In this document: one piece after another, positions 32,360 through 42,646 of the stretch | Position numbering within the stretch: position 1 is the first letter of the stretch | How the letters are laid out: every line of letters begins with the position of its first letter | Assembly: GCF_001640025.1 (NCBI RefSeq) | Contig: NC_031674.1 | Coordinates: forward strand, 4,030,001 to 4,094,000 | Reading direction: 5' to 3' | DNA: 64,000 bases | Source: Sugiyamaella lignohabitans | Lineage: Eukaryota; Ascomycota; Dipodascomycetes; Dipodascales; Trichomonascaceae | Position numbers and translations under genes: made by a program | Notes under the pieces: generated by a model | What the model was told of the DNA's origin: nothing | The model's database searches: none | The model's input: only the letters and a program-made list of their open reading frames with translations

Positions 32360-32376
32360 CTGGGGCTCTGCCCCAG
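32360..32376 (+). repeat. GC-rich palindrome, family copy 4
   Basis: CTGGGGC-TCT-GCCCCAG, a perfect 7-bp stem, flanked by TCCGGCAG and ACG as in copies 2 and 1. Unlike the others it is not directly behind a recognised stop codon. Confidence 0.7.
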
Positions 32377-33964
32377 ACGCCCTGACTTCGCTTACTTCGT
32401 TTTAGTGGTTGAAAGTCTGAGGATGGCTATTAGTCGGTGGGATCTTGAGTCGTTGATGCTTTGTCGAGAAAATATACATAAGGCACGTGACGTCTCAGAT
32501 TACGCAGGGTCCGATATCTATATACTATAGTCATTATGCTACTTTATGCTACGTCTAACAACCCCCTCTTCTGATCTAAAGGGGCGAGGAGCAGCGATAC
32601 CGACATTAGGAGAAAGTCGGAAACAGGCTACATTATCCTCGATATAGTCATCAAAGATATTTAGCCTAATACGGGAAATAATACCATTAAAGCGCAAGTG
32701 CTGAGGTGTCGACCTGGTTAGAGTTTGGTTTTTCTCATTTTAAAGGGTAAGAATGTAACTCGTTCACATTTGTATTTGTAATATACTTTGTTTGTTGATT
32801 TTGGGACTAATATTGGTACACGCTGTATATTTGCTATTTTATTACACCCACTTTTAAACTAAGTTTTTTCTGACTTCTGAAGCTGCACTAGATGTTCTGT
32901 TGGAAACGCGGCTACTTTGTAGCCAATAGCCATTACATCGGAGCAGGTTCAATGGCTACCTAGCTTTGAGTTTCTGTGGAATCTCTTATCCATGTCGACA
33001 AAGCTACAACCACCTATGACGTTAATGGCTTTTTCTCCTCTGCAATAGCTTCTGCAGTAGCCTATTTCACTGCAGTTGGTGATTATTGGACGATCCAGGC
33101 TGCGTTACCCACCAAACTATAGTATATTTGGCTCACAGGGTAACAGGTCGCAGCTCCTGAAACAATTGCCTAAGTGGGGTGAATGACCACCCTAGCGGCC
33201 CCCATCCAGGCTGCCCCCCTTACCCCCCCTCTCTCTTACCCCTCCTTCCTTCGTTCTCCTGTCCACCGTTTCCTTTTTCCGCCTTCTCCTATATATTACT
33301 CAAGAACTCTCTTCTGTCGATTGATGAGACTACCCCTCCTTATGAGTCCTTCTTTGGAACTGTTCGTTTCCCCCTGAAAATATATATATATATATATATT
33401 GCAGCTCATGTGGATGTTACCTTCTCTGTGCTTCGCATTCTGCGATATGCCGCTGCTGCCCTAAATGGGGGGTGCAGACAAATAGCTTGCTTTTGCGGGA
33501 TAAAATTGCTTCCGATTTTAATAATATTCTCTAACGGTTATAATTTACATTGAGCATGGTAAAGTGGGATCATGCAAATCAGGTTGCATGCGTCGCAGCA
33601 CAGTAGCAATTGCTATATATTAGCTTCTCTGCTCGAACTGCCGCCGACTTGAACGAACGCATCCGTCTCGTGGCAGTCCGACTGCAGCCAGCGTCGGCCG
33701 TCATTTTAGCGGCTTTCTTGCTACTTGTCATTTAGTGCTAGAATGGCAGCAGTGTAGTGGGTAGAACCAGTGGAAGTATCTGCATCAATTTGTTGTTGGA
33801 AGCTGATTATGCTAACTACATTGTTGGCCAATGGGCATATTGACAATTATTTATACTCATATTTTCATAGATCTGTTTGGACATATACAAATCATATTTA
33901 AATAAGTATACTCTTTCGGGTTGTTCCCCCCGGCCCCCCTACCCGTCCTACCTATGCTCACCCT

Positions 33965-34000
33965 CCCCTCAGTGCCCCTCAATGCCCCTCAGTGCCCCTC
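33965..34000 (+). promoter_or_regulatory. four CCCCT (STRE-type) motifs in a 10-bp tandem array
   Basis: CCCCT starts at 33965, 33975, 33985 and 33995, inside a CCCCTCARTG decamer. CCCCT is the core of the stress response element bound by Msn2/Msn4-type and of GC-rich sites bound by Mig1-type fingers. It lies 1.2 kb upstream of the CCCH gene. Confidence 0.5.
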
Positions 34001-35234
34001 CATTTCAGCGTCTGCTTCTCTACCCACTCTCGTCCGGTTCTGGTAATATATAACCCGATTGTTTTATCGAGTTCCTGTCTTACCGGCCCTAAACTTTACT
34101 TCATTCGCCTATTAAATGGCGCCAATTTCAAGGGCTAGGTTTGTGCTCCAGGTTGTCTTTAATCACTATGTCGGGGTAAACTACCCTGCAGCATGTTTTT
34201 TACCCACTCAAAAAAAACTCTGGTCTGAGTAAGGCAAGTACGAGGTAAGGTCAAATAAAGCACGTACCCATTCTTTTTTTTTCCTTCTACCTCGTTAGAG
34301 TCCTAAATCTCATAGGTTCTTTTTTCTGACACAAGAACTACTACTCCCTTTTTCCCTTCGATATCTTAATTCTTTCGTTTCACAGTGGTCATTGGATTTG
34401 ACAGAGAGAATTATCTATATTAACAAAAGTGATTAACCTGTTACTTGCGAAAGAGATATTGCAAATCACAAAGTGATAAAACCGCAAAACACTCAACAAA
34501 CTCTGAACTTGAATAATTAACAGTTGGAAATTTAGCTTGGAGATTGAGCTTTCATTCTAGAAAAGTGACTTGATTTATAAAACCTGCTTGTTACTTTTAT
34601 TTATTACTTCACTTTTTTTGGCTTCCTCCCTTATATCGTTCCATCTTATTTATTTTTTGTTCAAAAATTTTCACTAGTTGGATTTTTTTGTTGATTATAT
34701 TTATTAGTGTGTTTCAGAGTAATTCACTGTTTGCATCTTTAGGACACTAGCAGCCCTATCTTTCAATACCTGTCCCTGTTTTCACTTGATAGGTTATTCC
34801 TTACAGCATTTTACTCTCTGGTTACTTTGGACATTTGTATCTCTAGGCTTGTTTTCATTGTGTAACCGCTTTTTGTGAATCTGTGGATAGTGTAGTGTCT
34901 AGTGTTGATTACTCAGTATAACACAGAATTACATATTTGGACACTTCTCGGTTGGCGATACCCTGTACTATCGGATTGTGTCCTTATTTATTCTATTAAT
35001 ATTCGAATAGGATTGTCTAACGTCCTGTTTGTTTATTTTTAGTTATTTATTATAGTCAGCTGATTGGTCTGATTATTCATTATTTATTGTTAAAAGAAAG
35101 GGCGTTGTGGATTTAGACTCATAGAATCCACTTTATGATTCATTTCCTTTATATGGAACTCTCATTCTCTTTTTAATTTTCATATCTTTTTTTCAGTTTG
35201 TGTTTGCTCCAGAGGCGGATTAGATTTTTAACTC

Positions 35235-37091
35235 ATGACAACAACTTCTCCGTTAACTCCTGGCTCGTCCAGCTCGGTGAACTTGGGCTCTTTTTCGGCT
35301 TCCATTGGCTCTTCGTCAATAGGTATTCCTGATCTCTGGTCCAATTTGAATGGAAAAGGGCAGTCTAGTAGCCAAAGTGGTGCTGTAGGTAGTGGCTCCT
35401 CTACTGGTGCCAGCGCTTCTGGCTCTGGTTCCGGGCCTGGGTCAAATCCTGTCACAAGTACCGCTTCGAGCCACTCATTGCAGTCTAAGCACTTCCCTGT
35501 TTCCAGACATAGTAATGTTATCGGAATCGGATCTGGCATTGGATCGGGACTCAGCTCTGCAATTGGCCCATACTCGATTCCATCGTCCCCTAGCTCATCG
35601 TCTTCCTCGTCGTCATCAGCTACTACCAATGCTTCGTCCCAGCCAAGTTTACTGGCTAGATCTGCAACCACTCCTTCTTTCTTCAAAGATGGTGGAATTT
35701 GGGGCTCGTCCAGTGGTACTGGACCCGGAGCTACATCTACATCCAGCGCCGCTCCTTCGAGTTCTGGTATTATGATCCCCCCTCAACCCAGTAATGGAGT
35801 AACTGGCCTTAGTGCGCTATACCATCCAAAGCCGTCGTCGTATAAGGCAATGGGTACTGCTCCAGGTACACCTTTTGATGATACCATGGGATTTTTCCAG
35901 GATCCTTTGAGCGGCCAACAGCAGTCACAGCACCAGCACCAGCACCAGCACCAACACCAACACCAACATTTACAACAGCAGCAGCAACAGCAGCAGCAGC
36001 AGCAGCAACCTCACCAGGTCATTGGATTCTCTCCAAAATCTGTTCCCTTTGATTTTGCAACTCATGGGTCGGGCCACAATACCAATATTCCTGGATCGAC
36101 TTCTTCGTCGTCAACCCAGGCCCCTTTCTTTGGAAGATCCAACTCAGCAGCTGGCTTGGGTATTTCACCGTCAACCCCTCCACACCATCCGGGCCTTACT
36201 CGTCACCAAAGTTTATCCACCCAGTCTCCATTCCCTGCTAACACTTACCAACAATCTCATGGTTTCCAGCACCATGTGTCCCATCAGCGAAATAATAACA
36301 ATTTTGGTGGTGGGATCAGCAACTCTGTTAGCTTTGACCTGTACCAGGAAGGAGGATCTAGCTCAAACAGTCCTCCAAGCAACAATTCTACCGGACTTTA
36401 TGTCTTCACCGATATTAAAGGCTCAAGACCGAGCCAAATTGCCAATGCATCTACTGTTGGATCACAACAATCTCCATTTCTGGCACAATCTCCTCAGTCA
36501 ATGACTCCTCCTCTTATGGTAAACGGTTTTGATAATATGATGATGATTGATGAACAGCAGATGCAGCAGCAGTTCTCTCATAACTCTGTGAACATTAATA
36601 ATGGGTTGAGTCAAGCTTCTTCTGGTACAAATATCCATTTCCAACCTCATCTACACCAACAGTCCCAAATTCCGAACCACCAGTCACGATTGAAGTCTGG
36701 ATTTAGAAAGGAAGACTTGATGACTGGAGCAGGGTCTCCCGGTAGCAGTGCGCCATCGACTCCTACAGCAAATGCTCTGTCATCTTCTGTTGCATCAGCT
36801 GCTTCCAACTCTCCTGCTAGCAACATTGCTCGTCAAAATGCTGTTAATAGCAAAAAGTCCGGTAAACCCACTACGAATACTGAACTTTATAAGACTGAAC
36901 TTTGTGCTTCGTTTATGAGCACTGGTGGAAACTGCCCATATGGTGAAAAATGTCAATTTGCTCATGGTGATAAGGAGCTGAAAGTCATAGATAGACCCCC
37001 TAAATGGCGATCGAAACCTTGTCAAAACTGGGTTAAGACGGGTTCTTGTTCATATAATGACCGATGCTGCTTCCGCCATGATACCCAATGA
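35235..37091 (+). CDS. tandem CCCH zinc-finger mRNA-decay factor, TTP/Tis11/Cth type
   Basis: 618 residues. The two fingers lie at the very C-terminus: YKTELC leads finger 1 (C-x9-C-x5-C-x3-H: CASFMSTGGNCPYGEKCQFAH), an 18-residue linker with RPPKWRSKP follows, and finger 2 is C-x8-C-x5-C-x3-H (CQNWVKTGSCSYNDRCCFRH). The family binds UAUUUA-type AU-rich elements and recruits deadenylation or decapping; in yeasts members respond to iron lack or pheromone. Finger 1 has nine rather than the usual eight residues between the first two cysteines. The N-terminal about 540 residues are Ser/Gly/Gln-rich, with a Gln-His dipeptide run (about residues 234-247) followed by poly-Gln, typical of a disordered recruiter region. 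Start at the only suitable ATG after a long leader. Confidence 0.9.
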   Translation: MTTTSPLTPGSSSSVNLGSFSASIGSSSIGIPDLWSNLNGKGQSSSQSGAVGSGSSTGASASGSGSGPGSNPVTSTASSHSLQSKHFPVSRHSNVIGIGSGIGSGLSSAIGPYSIPSSPSSSSSSSSSATTNASSQPSLLARSATTPSFFKDGGIWGSSSGTGPGATSTSSAAPSSSGIMIPPQPSNGVTGLSALYHPKPSSYKAMGTAPGTPFDDTMGFFQDPLSGQQQSQHQHQHQHQHQHQHLQQQQQQQQQQQQPHQVIGFSPKSVPFDFATHGSGHNTNIPGSTSSSSTQAPFFGRSNSAAGLGISPSTPPHHPGLTRHQSLSTQSPFPANTYQQSHGFQHHVSHQRNNNNFGGGISNSVSFDLYQEGGSSSNSPPSNNSTGLYVFTDIKGSRPSQIANASTVGSQQSPFLAQSPQSMTPPLMVNGFDNMMMIDEQQMQQQFSHNSVNINNGLSQASSGTNIHFQPHLHQQSQIPNHQSRLKSGFRKEDLMTGAGSPGSSAPSTPTANALSSSVASAASNSPASNIARQNAVNSKKSGKPTTNTELYKTELCASFMSTGGNCPYGEKCQFAHGDKELKVIDRPPKWRSKPCQNWVKTGSCSYNDRCCFRHDTQ

Positions 37092-39680
37092 GCTACGAGT
37101 TTATGTGTTGGATAGTCTTTTTTTCGCAGGTTATGGCGGAATTTTGGCTGTATTGTCCCTTTGTTCCGTTTTACTGATTTATTTTGTTGTCTACGTTTGG
37201 ATTCGCCTTCTTTTATATTTCTGTTGAAGTAGCTATTGACTTCTTCATATTCAGACTTCTTTCATTGCTCAACTATTTTATGTGATTTTTATACTCGTCA
37301 TTTTACAGAGCATACTACTAAATCAGTTCATTGGTTTTATTTCCTTGTTTAACTTTTGTATGTATTTTATTTATTGTATATTTATTAAAGCTGTTCATTT
37401 TTACTGGACATTGGTCAACCGCCTCCCCTCCTGATACGATCAGGATATTGGGCGATTTCTACATGCTGCCCATCTTGGTTACGAGTAACACGATAGTATT
37501 GTCATTTCAGCTTTATAACCAAATATTACGAGGTCTTGTGGTAATGAGTAGAACGATTTCCGACCTGGGCTCGAGTATTGTCTGGTACCTTGTTAGTTTG
37601 CTTACTGTCATTTTCATTATATATGTTCCGGCATAATCAGATGAGAAACGGTGGTAATTTTGAGCTATATGCTCTTGCCGTGATGTGGACGCCTACCATT
37701 GCAATCCTAGTCGCTCTAAGTAAGAGCAGAAGAAGTATCCGGTCTCTGAATTGGGAATGGCCTGCGACGAATATTGCTTGGATGAGTTGGTATGTACCTA
37801 TGTACCTATCCTATACTCGGGCGCTGGCTATGTCGTTCCTCGTTTGGGCGACTGGCTTGGGAGGCTTTCCTAACTATTAATTTACGGAAAAGTTATCAAG
37901 CGAGCTTGCTTTACTACTTTCTCCTGAGATGTCTACTCTTCTGTATCTCGTACCTCGTGGTGCATTCGGTATGGTAGTTTCAATGTCACATTGCATTGGT
38001 GAAGAAATCGGATGGTGAGGCTTCCTTATCCCTCAACGGGTATCATTTGGTCGATTTGGCATTGGCTGGCAGTTATCGGTACTGGCTATAGCTCGAATAC
38101 TCCTGTCCAAAATCAAATATTTTTTTTCTGCTTCCATACTAAGTGTATCTATTATTTATTCATGGATCACTTTAAAATCTAATAACCTCTGGAGTGCCGT
38201 TATCCTTCATGCCAGTCATAACCTTTATATTCAACATTCTTGACCCCATGAACAATTGTCACCGGTCTTACCAGTTGGTTTATTGACGAGTTTGGCTGTA
38301 TATTAGCTTTAACCGGCCTAACCGCAGCGATTATTTTTGGAGACGCAGACGAGAGAGCGAAAGCGTAATTCTACTTTGAATTTGTTTTTCAGCTTCCCAA
38401 ACGCTTCTAAATCGATATGACTGACATTTCAAATCCAAGAGTTTCCGGTTTCTAAACATAAAGAAAGAACATTTCAAGACGAAAACAAGAATTGACCAAG
38501 CAGATTAATAAATCTCTTTTCTAGAAGCTTATCATACCGTCGACGTCCCTTGCCATTTCTAATCTCGGCTTTGTTTGTCAAAAGAAGAAGAGAAGATTAC
38601 GGTTTCCAAATCACTTATTCAAGTTATTAGAGCAATTACATATTGCCAAGAATTTTCGATATATCCTGTGTCCTCTGTTATTAAATTTAATTAAGCCACC
38701 AGATAGAGAAAAAACGGCATTCACAATTGATCTGGTTATTATGAATGCTCTGTTTTTTCTTTAGAGCTTCCTAACAAACCTGTAAAGCTCCAGCCTGCCA
38801 TGAATAATATTCTACAGGAAAAAAAAAATCCAATATCGAATACCAAAACAGATTATGTCTCACACACCTATCAAGTACTCTCCATGTCCAAAGAAGAACA
38901 TTTTATCGTCAAGAAATATAAGTATGAATGCTTTAGGACTTCTCTTAAGTTTTGGGTCACATACTAGATGCTGACGCAATTCATTAGGATTTTGCTAGAA
39001 CGAAGAGTTAAGAGGCCATATCCTAACGTGGAATCAAGGAATGTCTTTATTTCGGCCTAGAGGCTTAGGTGTTTTATCAATAACTTTTCAGAAATTGCCA
39101 ATTCACTGGTTGGTTAGGGCGCAGGTAAAGAGCCTTAGCCAATCAATGTTAGAAAGTATTTAAAAGTTGCGACCGATAATACCCAAACCAGTAGGGTCAA
39201 ATCAGAGATTCACGCTTACTACGAACATTTCGACAGGCGCCTCAGAAACCACATCAGAAAGGATTGAAAACAGATTGGTTAGTTGTTTATGCTTCTGAGA
39301 AACTCAGCAACGAACAGAGTCAACTACCCTGTTCGCGGAAAGGAATTCTAACAGTTGTCATCGCTCTTAATATTAGCTATATTTGCTTTCAACATAAACA
39401 ATCCACTATTGAATCAAAGAATCTTTGCACTACGGCTTGACTGTTTGGTTTATGTTCGACATTAAGCAGGTACCTTCTATTCGACATCTCGACAACCGTA
39501 CTGACATCATCAATTGTATCCTCGGAGCTCAGTCTTTGGGGTCTATGGCATTCCCTTAAGTAGCTCATCTTTTCCTGTTGCTATTTGATCTTGTGTTAGA
39601 TATTCTAGCTCTCCAACAATTTCATATATTTGACTTTCTTCAATAGGCTTGAAACGGCACTTATTGTTACCCACGGCCAC
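37092..39680. other. gene-free region behind the CCCH gene
   Basis: A/T-rich, short frames only (up to 101 codons, Ile/Leu-rich and uninterpretable). I see no tRNA or motif. It forms the left flank of the tRNA and repeat island. Confidence 0.4.
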
Positions 39681-39687
39681 CTCCTGG

Positions 39688-39726
39688 TGATATAAATGAT
39701 GAATTGAAATTATTTGAATTGTAATC
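39688..39726 (+). repeat. R-family short repeat, copy 1a (truncated)
   Basis: Contains the shared head ATAAATGATG and body GAAATTATTTGAATTGTA, cut off before the GGACTTTAAAC end, and abuts copy 1b in opposite orientation. Confidence 0.6.
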
Positions 39727-39804
39727 AATAAATCAATAAATCAAGTTTAAAGCTTCTATACTATACATACTTAATAAAAATCAATTAATTTCAGATCCCA
39801 TCAT
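39727..39804 (-). repeat. R-family short repeat, copy 1b with tail
   Basis: On the minus strand it starts AAATGATGGGATCTGAAATTAA, runs through GTATGTATAGTATAG and GCTTTAAAC, and ends in TTGATTTATTGATTTATTGATT, a tetranucleotide-like tail. Confidence 0.7.
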
Positions 39805-39846
39805 TTGCTCAATAAAGTAAATATGGTTTTAGCAATGAGTGAATAG

Positions 39847-39912
39847 ACCTTGTTTAAAGTCCTATACTATACATAATTAATACAATCCAAATAATTTCAA
39901 ATCCCATCATTT
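39847..39912 (-). repeat. R-family short repeat, copy 2
   Basis: The minus strand reads AAATGATGGGATTTGAAATT, ATTAATTATGTATAGTATAG, GACTTTAAACAAGG. An extra short inverted piece (AAAATTATTTGAATTGTAT) follows on the plus strand to about 39931. Confidence 0.75.
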
Positions 39913-40384
39913 AAAATTATTTGAATTGTATGAAAAAAAAAAGCCTTGGTATAGGTTGTTCGGTTTTAGCACTTCGCATAGTTCCATGGTACGCCATGAA
40001 GATATATTTATATATATTTAAGAGTTCCTTTCCTATCTAGCTTAACGGGGACATAACTGAACTACCGTGAGCCTCAGAATAAACCATTACCCAGAAATTA
40101 AACGGAATATCAAAACCAAACAACCAAAGTAGGATATACCTAAGTAAATTCAGAACACTTTAAGAAGTGTCAGACAAGTTTCCTTTTACATGTTAACTCT
40201 TATCTTATCAGTCAATAGCATGTAACCTAACCCTGTGATACAAGATATATAAAGTCTCCCTTAGAAGTTGGAAGACTAAGCTTAGTTATCATTAAGTCTT
40301 CTTACACTAACTTCTAAGACGCGCAGGGCCTCTACCTGGATACAACATATCCTTCGACCTTACAAAAAGATGTAAGAAATGGAC

Positions 40385-40625
40385 AGCTGAAGAGCCAACC
40401 TCGCGCAACCAGCCGTCGGAAGTGCCGCGGGATGGTCACCTAGCGGGTTTCGCAGAACAGCGTGTATAAACATCTACACGGATGCGTGGCGTGATTTCAG
40501 AAAAGTAACACATAGTCCTGTGAAAAAAATTAGTAATTAAATCAGAATCCAATCATGGTTCTCCCTCGGCCGCCGTATCCCTAGTATCCCCGTAGTCGGA
40601 CCTTTACATGGATTCTGATTCTGAC
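40385..40625 (+). mobile_element. LINE remnant A (RNase H start plus 3' flank, internally deleted)
   Basis: Translation of the plus strand gives WSPSGFRRTACINIYTDAWR: the INIYTDA segment is the first catalytic motif of an RNase H domain as found at the end of I/Tad-type LINE polyproteins. The DNA matches remnant B (complement of about 42352-42560) along its length. At CCTAGTATCC (40580-40589) the match jumps to the sequence behind B's 3' tail (41626-41581, about 85% identical over 46 bp). It ends 14 bp before tRNA-Ala. It is broken by stops and cannot be active. Confidence 0.75.
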
Positions 40626-40638
40626 AAAAGAAATCTTA

Positions 40639-40712
40639 GGGCGTATAGTCTAGTTGGTTATGGCGCTCGCTTAGCATGCGAGAGGTCTCCGGTTCAATTC
40701 CGGATTCGTCCA
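40639..40712 (+). tRNA. tRNA-Ala(AGC)
   Basis: Acceptor GGGCGTA/TTCGTCC with the U-U pair also seen in S. cerevisiae tRNA-Ala, A box TAGTCTAGTTGG, anticodon loop CTTAGCATG (AGC), B box GGTTCAATTCC, discriminator A, and a T7 terminator at 40716-40722. No intron. Confidence 0.95.
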
Positions 40713-40930
40713 AGCTTTTTTTGCTCTGCGTTGTATGTTAGATGCCCACCCAAATCTATGCCCAGAAGCTACTCACAACAATTCGAGCCCATGTCTATCA
40801 TACACCAGCCTACCCTTCGGCGGTGCATAACGGTCTGGACTCGAGGCATGTTATGTCATGGCTTATAGTATCAAGTTTAACATGAAGTCGTTAAGCCTAC
40901 AACAAATATAATGTATGAAACAAAAAAATT

Positions 40931-41004
40931 CGACCTCGGAGAGGATTGAACTCTCGATCTTGCGATTAACAGTCGCACGCCTTAACCAGCTTGGCCACGA
41001 AGTC
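40931..41004 (-). tRNA. tRNA-Asn(GTT)
   Basis: The complement has acceptor GACTTCG/CGAGGTC, A box TGGCCAAGCTGG, anticodon loop CTGTTAA (GTT), T arm GAGAGTTCAATCCTCTC, discriminator G, and a T7 terminator on the transcribed strand beyond 40931. Confidence 0.95.
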
Positions 41005-41097
41005 ATGATTGACTTCTGCGATTGTCGTCTTTCTTTTCAACGTCATCTGGTATTGTTTAAATTACCCCGAATATGTGAAGGAATGAACGAATAATTC

Positions 41098-41168
41098 TTG
41101 TTGGAAGTCCTATAGTATACATAATTAATACAATTCAAATAAATTCCAATCCCATCATTTACACATTA
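41098..41168 (-). repeat. R-family short repeat, copy 3
   Basis: The minus strand reads GTAAATGATGGGATTGGAATTT, ATTTGAATTGTATTAATTAT, GTATACTATAGGACTTCCAAC, close to copies 2 and 5. Confidence 0.75.
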
Positions 41169-41289
41169 CCTGTTCGAGGAATTTTCGTCTTCCATCAACA
41201 GTTTTAGCACTTTTCACAGTGCCGTCAAATATATCGAACCAAAATAAGCAAAGTAAACAGCCTGTAATCCGGTATAAATGCGAGAAGTC

Positions 41290-41404
41290 CTCCTGGTAAT
41301 GCGTAAATGATGGAAATTATTTGAATTTTATTAATTATGTAGAGTATAGGACTTTAAACAAGATTTATCCATTCATTCATTCATTCATTCATTCATTCAT
41401 TCCT
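41290..41404 (+). repeat. R-family short repeat, copy 4 with (ATTC)n tail
   Basis: CCTCCTGGTAATGCGTAAATG, then GAAATTATTTGAATTTTATT, AGAGTATAGGACTTTAAACA, and a run of about eight to nine ATTC units at 41369-41404. Confidence 0.8.
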
Positions 41405-41580
41405 TCCTTTCACATGTTACGATTTCCCCTACTTTTGCGGATGGAACAAGTTTTTTAACCCTATTTCTATCACATTCCTATAAAGTTTTCGTCTAATACA
41501 TATCAGAAAGCTGTATTTATAAAATTTCTTCTTCCATTAAATTCTAGAGCATTTGTGGGAATTGAACTCAGTCCTGAGAT

Positions 41581-42560
41581 GTAAGAATCAGGATCCAAGT
41601 AAAGGTCGGGTTACGGGGATACTAGGATAATAATAATAATAATAATAATCAATATTAAAGTCCTAACACAATTATACAACAACATTAAAAATATTACTAT
41701 ACTCTCGTAATGATAGTAGGACTATTCTACTATTGGCCCCCTACAGGCTATACCTTCGTGTTGGTTTCAACATGTGCGCTAGATAGGCCGGATTCCCCAG
41801 AACCTCCCTTTCCGAGCAGTGGAAAACCTGAACACCTTTGAGTAACCTTAGTATTTACTCCAGTGGTCAGGGGAAACCGCTGCTAGCTAATTCTCCTCAG
41901 AGAACGTGCTATCTTAGCTTAAAAGTGACGGATTCGCCTTAAGGAAGGAGGCGACCGCTTTGAGACCCTTTCGGGTATCAAGAAGAGATGGTAAATCCAG
42001 CTCACGGGATGCGTCGCGGAGGATCGGTCGATGTTGTTCAGTAAGTGGACAGTCTCGGAGGATATGCTCCACCGTTTCTTCAACTCCACATCGGCAATCA
42101 TATCTACGATTACTGATTCGAAATCTCTGAAAGAACGAGCCCATTGCACCCATACCCGTTCTTAACTGAACCAACTTGCTTAGTTCTCCTCGCGGACTTT
42201 CATAAAGAAAAGGTCGCAGTGCATTCGCGTGCTTTGTAGAGTAGAGCCGGGGAGCTGTGAAGGACCGGTAAAAAGCTCCTTTCGGCGACTGAGTGTACTC
42301 TATCTCCCATTTTTTGGTAGCATTGTGATCTAATTTCCTTGCGTGGATACTAGGAATACGGGGGTCGAGAGAGGACCTTGATTGGATTCTGATGTAATTA
42401 CTAATTTATTCACAAGACTATCTGTTACTTTCCTAAGATCATGCCCCGCGTCGCGTGAAGATGTTTATACACGATGTTCTGTGAAACCCGGTGGGTGACC
42501 ATACCGCGGTGACCCGTCGGTTAGTTGGAGGAGTGAGACTCCTCAGCTGTCGCATTTCTC
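41581..42560 (-). mobile_element. LINE remnant B (RNase H and C-terminal finger, with 3' tail)
   Basis: Read on the minus strand from about 42560: WSPTGFHRTSCINIF (start of RNase H, with frameshifts and stops), then from about 42400 an open frame down to a stop at 41914 that includes RKLDHNATKKWEIEYTQSPK and RLYSTKHANALRPFLYESPR. It ends with the finger DCRCGVEETVEHILRDCPL (C-x-C-x7-H-x4-C), the usual C-terminus of I/Tad-type LINE ORF2 proteins. After about 250 bp of 3' UTR comes GGACTTTAA and a (TTA)n tail (41627-41649). It is 5' truncated, as usual for LINE copies, and inactive. The flanking 41581-41626 is shared with remnant A. Confidence 0.82.
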
Positions 42561-42574
42561 AAAAGAGAACATTG

Positions 42575-42646
42575 TCCGATATAGTGTAACGGCTAGCACG
42601 GTTCGCTTTCACCGAGCAGTTCTGGGTTCGATTCCCAGTATCGGAG
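42575..42646 (+). tRNA. tRNA-Glu(TTC)
   Basis: 72 nt: acceptor TCCGATA/TATCGGA, A box TAGTGTAACGGC, anticodon loop CTTTCAC (TTC), T arm CTGGGTTCGATTCCCAG, discriminator G and a T6 terminator at 42650-42655. LINE remnant B begins only about 15 bp upstream. Confidence 0.96.

Larger units (their letters stand above)
31985..35234. other. 3.2 kb intergenic region, DENND6-like promoter and long CCCH-gene promoter/leader
   Basis: No gene is supported; short frames such as 33179-33553 are Pro/Ser-rich and follow base composition. Contents: palindrome copy 4 (32360-32376), CACGTGAC at 32484-32491, an (AT)n run near 33379-33398, a C-rich patch with four CCCCT motifs at exact 10-bp spacing (33965-33999), and from about 34250 to 35234 a T/C-rich leader with many short T runs, consistent with a long 5' untranslated region. 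Confidence 0.45.

Noticed and set aside
33179..33553. 124-codon Pro/Ser/Leu-rich frame upstream of the CCCH gene
   Set aside because: Driven by C-rich sequence and an (AT)n run; no domain.
41540..41605. tRNA-like sequence with GAGTTCAATTCCC on the minus strand
   Set aside because: T-stem does not pair and the anticodon loop would be ten bases; it is part of the flank shared with LINE remnant A.
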